Source of the DNA: Acanthornis magna
Taxonomy: Eukaryota > Chordata > Aves > Passeriformes > Acanthizidae
NCBI GenBank assembly: GCA_036785705.1
Contig: JAWUZG010000001.1
Location: 5,456,001 to 5,520,000, forward strand
DNA length: 64,000 nucleotides
Reading direction: 5' to 3'
The position numbers and the translations under genes were made by a program. The notes under the pieces are model-generated. The model saw only the letters and a program-made list of their open reading frames with translations. It did not search any database and had not been told where the DNA came from. Of the stretch, positions 55,495-64,000 are shown in pieces. The first letter of the stretch is position 1; the number at the start of each line of letters is the position of its first letter.

Positions 55495-58400
55495 GTCTGA
55501 AGATAATAGCCTATAGAAATGCATATGCACATATTGATGATTAGAGGGTCAGGTCGCTTAAAGACCATGTATAGCTATTAGTTTTGTTTGAATCTTGCCA
55601 GAAAATTCTAATAATAACAATTTCTAGTATTTTGACCCTGGTTAGTTTCAGGGTCCTAAGAATTTGAACTGCTGAACAAACTCAGCTGGCATATATCATA
55701 TTGGTAGATATAATTTTTATAAGAAATTTTTTTAAAAAGCTTTCTTGTCTAAAGATAACTATATTAATCTAGAAATTGTGTTTTTTCAAATGCCAAGAGT
55801 TAAATTCCTAATTTCATAAATGGATGCCTAAATAAATGACCAGGTCTGTAGAGATCCTGAATCGCCACTCTCCCTATTTGATGGAATAAGTGTTAAATGG
55901 TTAAAATGTTAATCCCTTGATAATTTGCAGATCCAGAAATTGGGGATTTTAGGTTTTCTAACTTGACTTACCAGTGAAAATGAGTTCATCAGTATAAAAG
56001 TCTAATGGAAGACCTTCCCAGAAAATCCAAAGATGAGAGTAATTGACTTTCCTTTCGAAAGACTTCAATTTGACAAAAATACCATATGTGACAGAAATAG
56101 TGAGGTCATATTTAATGTATAGCTTGATCTTTGCTTAACCAATGCCTTACCGTAAGTTTTCCCATTACAATTATATTTTCTGCTCTCTCTCTTTCCTTTC
56201 CTGCAGCAGATTTCTCAAATAACATTGTACATTCTTTTAGTGCATGTCTTAGCAGTGTAACTTATTGTGATGACGATACCATGCTTTGCAAATGACTCCA
56301 TGCACCTGGAACTTAGGTTATGGACTTTTAGTTCCAGGGCTGGAACTGTAACGTCTCAGCAAGTCTTTAAACTTGGCTTTACAAATAGATGGCTTTGCAC
56401 TGTCCCAGACATGCACTGCAGCTTCCTGAGGGAAGGGAAAGGGCAAAATCCAGACTGGATGGGAAGCATTTGGCCCAGCAGGATGTCCCCGACATTTCAC
56501 CCTTAAGGTCATGGTTCAGAATGTGACTTCCAGGCAGAGCAACCTGTGGGGAGGGACAGGATCTCCTGTGGTACAGAAGCTGTCACCAGGTCATTTTGCT
56601 GCCAGTGGGAGTACATTTCCCTGTAGTTTAGGGCTGTTTTAAGGTCAGGAGTCAAATATCTAGTGCTTTTGTGGTTAGTGTTGCTCACGCAATTGATCAT
56701 GTTTGTTCCTGTGCGTGCAGGGTTAGTCACTGGGATGACGGAGAGTGCTTCAGTGCCTGGAGTTCATAAAAAACTCTGGGGACGTCATCTGTTCTCAGTG
56801 TCTTAAACGGCTGAAGCTCTCTGAGGCTTAAAACAGATACTAGTTATTTCTCAAAAAAAGTCCTGTGTTATTTTATGTATATAATAAGTGTCAGGACTGC
56901 ATAAAGCAAATGCGTGTCTCGCTACAAAGGCATTAGTTTTGGTGCCTCATTACTCTGAAAAGCATCAGCCCCTCTGCTCTAGGCTGCACTTCACCCTGAG
57001 TCTGCTGTGGCTCCATGTCTGCCAAAGTGCCCCCTCAGCAGCAGGGGACAGAGCAAACCATGGTCTAAAGTGACACAATAGGTGCAGATCACTTTTAACT
57101 TTCTTCTTTCTGCTCTGCTCATGCCTGGTAGTATAAATAAATCCACCAAAATGCACATTCCAGTTTCTCCTTCAGCAATTTTCACCCTTTCCATATTCCT
57201 GCCCCACAGCCCAGACTGTGTTTTACTGATGGACCAAACTTTAGGATTATCTGATGTTTTGGTAGATACAAGAGTTGGACCTACTTTTGGACAGGACGTT
57301 TTACACGGCTCAGCATTGTGACCTAGCTCCCCCATCAGAGCAAAGAGATGTTTCATTCCACTTTTTAGGCATTTTTTTCAGTTTATCCAAGACATGAGTT
57401 TCCATATCTTTTTGCACCTAGAGGTTTTGCATTGTGATGGTGGCTTCCTTTGTTATAAACATCTGCTCAAGCAGAATCTTGGGAAAAAAGGGTGCAGATT
57501 CAGGGCCAGCCCTGAAATCTGAGGGTTGGTTGATTGCTGAGTAAGGTGGAGGACACACAGCAAGGACTGAATTTCCAGTAGTACCTTTTGTCAGAGGAGT
57601 GTAATTCAGTTTTTTGATCTTTGGTCAATGAGAAAGAGCTCAAGAAAGTGGGGGAAAAAAAGATTCATTCTGCACCCTATGGACTACTTACCATTCTCAT
57701 ACTTTCACTCTTTTATTATATGACTCATTGGCTTTTTTTTTTTCCCTAATACTTTGAGTTTCTAAAGTAAAACTAATATTTTTGACAGTTTCATGGGGAA
57801 AGAAGTAACTCTGAACTGAGTGACATTTCTGGTTTGAATTGGATATATTGGAGGGGTGGTAGGAGTGGAGGAGTTTAGTCTCAGAATAAGAAGGAAACTT
57901 CACCTTGAAACTAATAGGAATCACGCGTTTCTATAATGACATTGTACCAGCAACACGTTCTTCATTTTTCCTCAGGCTGTTGGTAAATAAAAAAAGATGT
58001 TAAAAAAAAATTAACTCTACAGCTGTGTTGGAGCTAAATGATTATTTTCCCATACAAGAGAAACAAAGTCATGTGTAACAATAATGTCAGAAAAACCCTA
58101 GAGTGATCTTTATTTCCAGTCAAATGATGAGGATGAAAAAGAGAACAATAGAAAAACAGAGATGAATGTGAATTCTCAACAAATGTTCCTCATTTTCTTT
58201 TCTCCCTCTCTCAATTTGTTCAGGAGTTGCAGCTAACCCATGATTAGTCCAGCTTTACCTCTAACATTTTTTCACATGTTGATTAATGAGGGAAGGCAGG
58301 CTTTGAAGCCATTTTCTTCTCCCAGACAGGTGCAGTGTTTTAACTGTGAAATAGCTGACATGTGAATTATTTGTAAAGAGGGAGCTATCTAAACACATCA

Positions 58401-60630
58401 TTAGCAAAGGACAAAAAGCATTGACCTAACCTGGTGCCACAGCACTTTCAAATCCTCGGTTGTTTTCCAATGTACTGATTGTTTAAAGATTTACCATCAT
58501 TATTGGCAATACTTATTTTTTTCTCCATTGTTAAATTCAGATTGTGAAAATCAAGTGTTAGTTTTGCATGGGGATCTTTTCCCTTTGTCATATATTGGCA
58601 GTATCTATGGCGTGTGCCATAATTCAAGTAATGAAAATTACGTGCTTATCATGAAGGATCAAAAGTACAGTTTGTTGATACAATATTGTCAAAAATCTGC
58701 TTCCATTTCACTAAGGAAAGGAAGCTATTGGTAATCAATTGCTTCAATTTTTTGTGGTTTATAAGTTGTTTCCTATGGAACAAAACAATGTCTTTCATGT
58801 TTAAGTTTTATTGTATGCTCAAATTTAAGCATGCCAGCAAGCTTTTATGCATTTAAAAATGTGTACTTCTGAATTGTTAAATCCTATTTAGAAATATTTT
58901 AGAAGAGTTACTGATTTTGACATGGTGGGCGGGTGAAACAGTGAATCCACAGTTGATCAAAACAAAATTTCTTTTATCTAAGTAGTCTTTTCACTTTCCT
59001 CAGAATTTAATAAAATACATTTTACATCTATAGGTCAGGAACCAAAGACCACATTAAACATTCAAGTGAAAGGTTAAAGATCTACTACCGAGTAATGAAA
59101 TGCCAGGTGTTTATGAAACTCCAGAGCCCTGTGGGGAGGAAAGTCGAGAGGAAAGACAGGAGGAGTTCTGAACCTATGGGTAAAACAACATAAACAGGAC
59201 ACCAAAAAGAGAAGTGTGGGGGGGGAAGGCAGTAATGAAGTGTTGCTCAATACGTGTGAAATCGGAGCCATAATTTTATCCTGCCAGAGGATCAGAAAGG
59301 AATGAAATGAACAATGAAGGCACGGAGGAGGAGGTGACAGTCACCCTAAATCAATGTCCAAGGTTAAAACAGGACATCGTGTAAGAACCTGCTTCATTAA
59401 AAATAGGAGTCATGATGGGCTGGGATTAAGGGACACAACCAATTTAGACTTTTACCTTTCTCTGCAGTATCCCAAGGCGGTGGGGGGGACGACAGATGAC
59501 AGACGGACAGGCAGCTCCATGAGTTAACACGTTTGTGACTAGAAAATGACGGCTGTTACACAAATGGCAAATAGTTATGAGTAGCAGGGTGCTGCACTCG
59601 GGGGTCCAGTGATCTTTTCGGGTCTAGATCGGCCATTATGCTGCCTTTCTTTCACTGCAAAGAGGCGAAGCCCTAGTGAGGGCACTTTGGACTGGCACCC
59701 AGCCAGCCAGAGCAGCCAGCTGGAGCCCTTCCAAGTGTGGGAGGTACACAGCTGTCAAGACGCTCTAGACTACAATACTGGCAGAGCCACCGGCAGGCAG
59801 ATGCTACTGCTGAGATTGCATCAAGCCCCAAGCTCAAAGACATCAGTCCTGTTTTCACTCAGACAATGTGGGAACTTGGTCTTTGCACAGTGCCTTATGA
59901 AACCCAAATGTCTGGAAGATAGCTGCTTCTTCCCATGCTTTTCCCTCAATTTCGCAAACTTGGATCTTCATGTTGACATAAAGCTTGGGCAGAAGGGATT
60001 TCCTTGTCGTGCTGCAACAGCCAGGCCTCCACTCACTTTCACCTGGCCCCTGCTCCTGCTTCTCTCTGTGAAGCACAGCACCACAAGGACATATGCCCCT
60101 GACATATTTCTGCCAACAGCTCCTTATTTGCAGATTTTTGTATAAATTTTATGCTCCTGTTTCTACTGTAAAAAAGGAACATTTACTTGGAGTGGTGTCA
60201 CTGGCTGATCCAATTGTGGACTAGTGCCCTATGCTGTGGATTCTGTGAAAGAAGAGCAGTCTTTTCTAGTTTGTCTCTGTGTTATCTTCTGTGCATGTGC
60301 TTGTGGCTTGAGCATAATTTCTCTGGTTTAAACTCAGTGTGGTAAATCAGAAGTAGCTTGTGCTCATGTAGCACCTGTTGTCAGGACAATCGATTTTCCA
60401 GGAATTTCCTGAAATTTGTATCATTTCACCCTCCTGGTACTGAGTAGACATGCTTATATACAGTTTACAAACAATGAAACTAAAACTTCCAACACCAACA
60501 ACTGGGGGCAGGAGCCAAAAAATACTTGGCCAGAGAAACAGGCAACCAGAGCTATAATCTGACCCACTTTTGTAGCAGCTGATTTCTTGTCTCTGCTGCT
60601 CTCATATCAATGGCAGTACACAGGCCTATA

Positions 60631-60678
60631 TCCATCCATCCATCCATCCATCCATCCATCCATCCATCCATCCATCCA
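60631..60678. repeat. TCCA tetranucleotide microsatellite, about 12 units
   Basis: Uninterrupted TCCA units forming a pure repeat. Probably polymorphic in length. Confidence 0.97.
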
Positions 60679-61643
60679 ATTTACCTACATACATGTCTAG
60701 TCAATATGTTACTGAAGACTGTTATAGCTGAAGCAGTAGGAAACAAAAGTCTCTCTCTCTCTGGGTGTATTATATCTGTCTGTATTGTTTTTTCTGGTGA
60801 TCTCAATATAGTCTCTCAAACTTTTCAACGATTTCAAAGTCATTGTCATAGAAACTTGGAAAACGATAAAGCTAAAAGCCCTGGAAGGTCATCTCATCCA
60901 TCTCTTTGCTCCAAGAGACTCTATTATGATAAAGTACTAGTGAGTTAGAATCATAACAGATGGAGAATCATATGTATGTATAAGTTTTTTCCCATGGAGT
61001 AGCAGAGGGAATCATGCGCAGATTTTTTACATAAAGAAACAATGTGTAGCTTACCCACTGTGAATAAATCTAATTTAGTCATCTTTATGCCTCCCTGATC
61101 TTCATCCTCTGAAGTTTGCTGGAGGGTCAGATGTGCACTCTGGGAAATTTTCCAGATTCTGTGTTGGTTCTTTCTGCCCCTGGACCCCCCTTCTCAAACC
61201 CACTCCTCAGCCTTAAGCTGAAGTTTTCCCCCACGGTAGTGATGCCGATGCCACCGACAGAGCCCAGGCTGCCTCCAGCAGCAGCCCAGGTCTGTGGGTG
61301 TCGGGTGTGCTGCAGCCTCTGCGTGGCAGCAGAACACAGTGTGCCTGGGAGGGAACAGCTTGGGACAAACCAGCAGCATTTTCAAAGGAAATGCTGGTGT
61401 TGGATGTCAGGAGTTAGGGCTCTGCTTTCTACTTCCACCTCTGCTACTTACCTTTATGTGGTCTTTGGCAAATCACTTACCTTCTACGTTTCCCAGCTGC
61501 AAAAATACTTAGATGCCCAGTGCCCCACCCTGTTTTTTTTTTTTCTTCTGAGTGGGGGATACTATTTTTGACTTAGGTTATTTTGGAAATAATTTTCAGA
61601 TTACCAGTGTTACTAGTCTGAAGGTAGTTCTTTTGTAGGTAGT

Positions 61644-61667
61644 TCACATGTTACTTTTAACATGTGA
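61644..61667. repeat. 10-bp perfect inverted repeat with a CTTT loop
   Basis: TCACATGTTA at 61644-61653 pairs exactly with TAACATGTGA at 61658-61667. Confidence 0.85.
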
Positions 61668-62431
61668 GACCCTGCATTTTTTTTAATATTTCTATTCGTA
61701 GATGAAATTACAGCTCCATGCTGTCAGACTTCATCTCTCGCTTGCAATCTTATTCTTTTATTTGGGGTTTTGTTGTTGTTGTTGGGTTTTTTTGGGGAGG
61801 GGTTTTTTGTTCTTATTTTTCTCTAAGTTATTCTCCACAGATCTTTGCAATAAAAGAACTGTACTTTGTTGTGTCCATCCAGGCTTATTGCCTGCTTTTA
61901 ATCACATCTCAGTGAGTCAAAGCCAGGATCAACTTCCTTTTGTAAAACTCGGTTGAAGATCAGAAACACAGCATTTCACTTTAAAAATCAGTAGTAGTAT
62001 TTATATTCATTGTAACAGGGCCTCAGCACTGCAGATATATACAAGCACTATGGTATTTTGGGTGTATTATTGATACCTCAAAAAGGGCAGTTAAAAAAAT
62101 GAGTGGGATTTGTGGCAGTAAATAGCTCTACTTCCTTGGAGAATGCAGCCTCCCTCAGTGCACTGTGGTGTGATGAGTGTTGCTGTCTGTCCTGTCAGCT
62201 GTACAGCAGGTGGCTTTTGCTACTGCATGCTGAGTGTCCGTGATCCAGATGTTACAGTGAGGAACAGAACTCAGACCTTGAAGGAACTGCTGGTGGCTGT
62301 CCCAGCTGTAGGGATGGGACATGCCATGTGCCAGCCAGGCCTTGTCTCCACCTCAGCACAGCACTGACACACATATCTCATTTTGTTGATGAGACTCACC
62401 TCCTGTGTTCTTTTTCTGTCCAACCCCACAG

Positions 62432-62845
62432 CTGAAGGCTGATGAAAGGATCATTAAAACAGAGCATGGGCTGCTGATCCGCAGCTTGCAGAGAAGAGAC
62501 GCGGGAGCCTATTTCTGCAAAGCCCAGGAGCACACCTTTGTCCACACCATCGTGAAGCTGAATTTAAATGTCATCGAGAATGGACAGATGGAAAGCACTC
62601 AGAAAACTGAGGATGAGGAGGGCCGGGTGAGGGATTTGCTGACGGAGTCCCGGCTGAGGTACAAGGACTACATCCAGCTCGTCAGCAGCCCCAGCTTTAG
62701 CCTGGATGAGTACTGTGAACAGATGTGGCACCGGGAGAAGCGGCGGCAGCGGAACAAAGGTGGTGCCAAATGGAAGCATGTACAGGAGATGAAAAAAAAG
62801 CGAAACCGAAGGCACCACGAGCCAGCCAGGCCACCATCGACGTAG
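62432..62845 (+). CDS. SEMA3D: SEMA3D last coding exon (window exon 15): Ig domain end, dimer cysteine, basic tail
   Basis: This 414-nt stretch starts in phase 0 and ends at the TAG at 62843-62845, encoding residues 533-669. [12 protein letters not shown] gives the D-x-G-x-Y-x-C Ig motif, with Cys561 expected to pair with Cys509. Cys627 in DEYCEQMWH corresponds to the SEMA3A interchain cysteine that makes the dimer. The tail has basic clusters REKRRQR at 633-639 and KKKRNRR at 653-659. In the family these bind neuropilin and can be trimmed by convertases. The end, [10 protein letters not shown], differs from the recalled human HHRDLDELPRAVAT and is four residues shorter. The acceptor is CAACCCCACAG. 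Confidence 0.98.
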   Translation: MKADERIIKTEHGLLIRSLQRRDAGAYFCKAQEHTFVHTIVKLNLNVIENGQMESTQKTEDEEGRVRDLLTESRLRYKDYIQLVSSPSFSLDEYCEQMWHREKRRQRNKGGAKWKHVQEMKKKRNRRHHEPARPPST

Positions 62846-63960
62846 TTTGTAAATGCTATTTAAAGAAAGGACATTTTCCATGAAAAAAAATAATACTGTG
62901 TTCTGGTTTTGTGCATCTTGCCTATGAATTAGTACCGCTTCTTATTGAAATCAGAAAACTTACCATCGCTATTAATCTGTGTGAGGCTGTACAGTGGGAT
63001 TCAATGCCAAATGAGATGTTCCTTATTGGAGTGCCACACACCAGGCAATAACTTCAAATGCATTCATTAAAAAAGAAAATGTGTACACTTTTAGCTAATT
63101 CCTGGGTAGCCTTAGACTGCGTGAGCTGTGTTCTTTACTTCCTGCGTAATTTTCACATAGGATTTAGTGTCTGTGTTCCCGTATTAACATTTGCTGCCAC
63201 ATTCCACCCCAGAGGTGGCTACATTTCAGGGGAAAGCAGATGTACTTCCAGTTCTTTGGCATCTTTCTGAATAAGAAGCATGGTAGAAATGTGTGACAGA
63301 TCTGCAAAAATACCCACTAATTTACCCACTGGGCCTGTATACAGGCACACGGGTGGGGTTTGCTAGCACAGAGAGGCACAGCAAAAAATCAAATTAAGTT
63401 TTGGCTTAGGGGCAGCATACATTCTCCCCATAAAAAAGAGAAAGCATAATCATAGTTTAAGAGAGGGGAATTATAGAGCGTTACTTGTTAGTGTTTGAGT
63501 AGCCACCAGTTTGCAGTCCATCTGCTGAAATGAAATGTTGACTCTAATTGAAATTGCCACTGAGATGCTTGGGAGTAAATTTCCTAAGTGGTCCATGGGA
63601 GGTATGTGCACAAATCCTATTAACAAATAATGGGATTCCTGCCTGCACCTCTCCTTCATCTCTAAATGTTTGACTCTGACTGTTTCTCTGGCCTTTTGCT
63701 GGCTTTGTTTTATGCAGAGGAAAAAAAAATTAAAAGACAACAAGAAGGCTAAAATGAAAGACGATGAGGGAAAATAGTAGTGGCTGAGACCAGTGCTCTT
63801 GACATGGAGCTGACATTCCTCAGATGTGTGTATTCTTTGGGATTTTCTCTCAAAGGTCTTATGTATTTTTAAGTTGAAAATTTGCATTGTTGAAATTAAT
63901 ACTTTTATTATAATTAAATAAGAGATGTCCATGTGTAAATAAAACTTGTAAGTTAGAAAT
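62846..63960 (+). other. SEMA3D: SEMA3D 3' untranslated region
   Basis: About 1.1 kb of AT-rich sequence from the stop to just beyond the AATAAA at 63938-63943. A variant signal, ATTAAA, occurs at 63066-63071 and could give a shorter UTR. Near the end, at 63718-63777, an acceptor-like CAG precedes a 19-codon lysine-rich open frame ending in TAG. The cleavage site is inferred at about 15-25 nt after the hexamer. Confidence 0.85.
63938..63943 (+). terminator. SEMA3D: Canonical polyadenylation signal AATAAA
   Basis: The only AATAAA found between the stop codon and the window end, about 1,095 nt after the stop. The sequence beyond (TTGTAAAGTGTTCCTTGT) is GT-rich, as expected of a downstream element. 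Confidence 0.8.
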
Positions 63961-64000
63961 TTACTGTATACCATAATTTCATTTGTAAAGTGTTCCTTGT

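Larger units (their letters stand above)
52694..62431 (+). other. Intron 14 (9,738 bp)
   Basis: Contains G/T-rich tracts at about 54453-54530 and 55455-55494, both ending in acceptor-like pyrimidine-CAG sequences. It also has a TCCA microsatellite at 60631-60678, a 178-codon open frame at 59609-60145 without homology, a GC-richer patch at about 61190-61330 and a small inverted repeat at 61644-61667. No mobile element is recognised. Confidence 0.87.

Noticed and set aside
59609..60145. 178-codon plus-strand open frame as a separate gene
   Set aside because: No homology, no splice partners in phase with SEMA3D and an odd composition rich in Cys, Ser and Leu typical of chance frames. Kept only as a low-interest finding.
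63471..63974. 167-codon open frame on the minus strand
   Set aside because: It lies antisense to the SEMA3D 3' UTR, spans its polyadenylation signal, is low in complexity and shows no recognisable domain. AT-rich UTRs read backwards often stay open.

Overview
This is a vertebrate genomic window, almost certainly from a bird. It lies inside one plus-strand gene, SEMA3D, which encodes the secreted class 3 semaphorin 3D. Fifteen coding exons with GT-AG boundaries and fully compatible reading phases join into 2,010 nt, or 669 residues plus a stop. The encoded protein runs from inside the first part of the Sema domain to the C-terminus. The signal peptide and the start of the Sema domain lie upstream of the window; by the usual class 3 layout that is about two coding exons. 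The avian assignment rests on two 3'-end fragments of CR1 LINEs, the dominant retroposon of bird genomes, and on introns much shorter than those of mammalian SEMA3D. The species cannot be named from this sequence.

Layout: bases 1-1934 are the end of an upstream intron. Exons at 1935-1997, 3650-3769, 8129-8222, 11466-11594, 17530-17672, 28955-29069, 29501-29570, 30963-31107, 41612-41834, 44872-44960 and 46810-46851 encode most of the Sema beta-propeller. Exon 48073-48230 carries its last part and the PSI domain. Exon 50272-50336 begins with the dibasic proprotein-convertase site. Exons 52554-52693 and 62432-62845 make the Ig-like domain. The last exon also encodes the dimer-forming cysteine region and the basic tail that helps bind neuropilin. 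The 3' UTR runs to a canonical AATAAA at 63938-63943, so essentially the whole 3' end of the gene is present.

The rest is intron. It holds the two CR1 fragments (4694-4980 and 34734-34995, both opposite to the gene), homopolymer and short tandem repeats, two local sequence duplications and several GC-richer blocks. No second protein-coding gene, tRNA, rRNA or CRISPR array was recognised. The other open frames are short, lack homology I recognise and are best read as chance.

The points most worth a second look concern alternative products of SEMA3D. The first is an in-phase donor/acceptor pair that would swap the cysteine and basic tail for a lysine-rich 19-residue end. The second is an intronic polyadenylation configuration just after exon 41612-41834. 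The third is an open frame and weak acceptor around exon 30963-31107. Sequence-structure observations include a perfect 18-bp-stem hairpin next to a second hairpin in intron 12, and an 18-bp palindrome with a p53-type half-site beside AP-1 and E-box motifs in intron 4.
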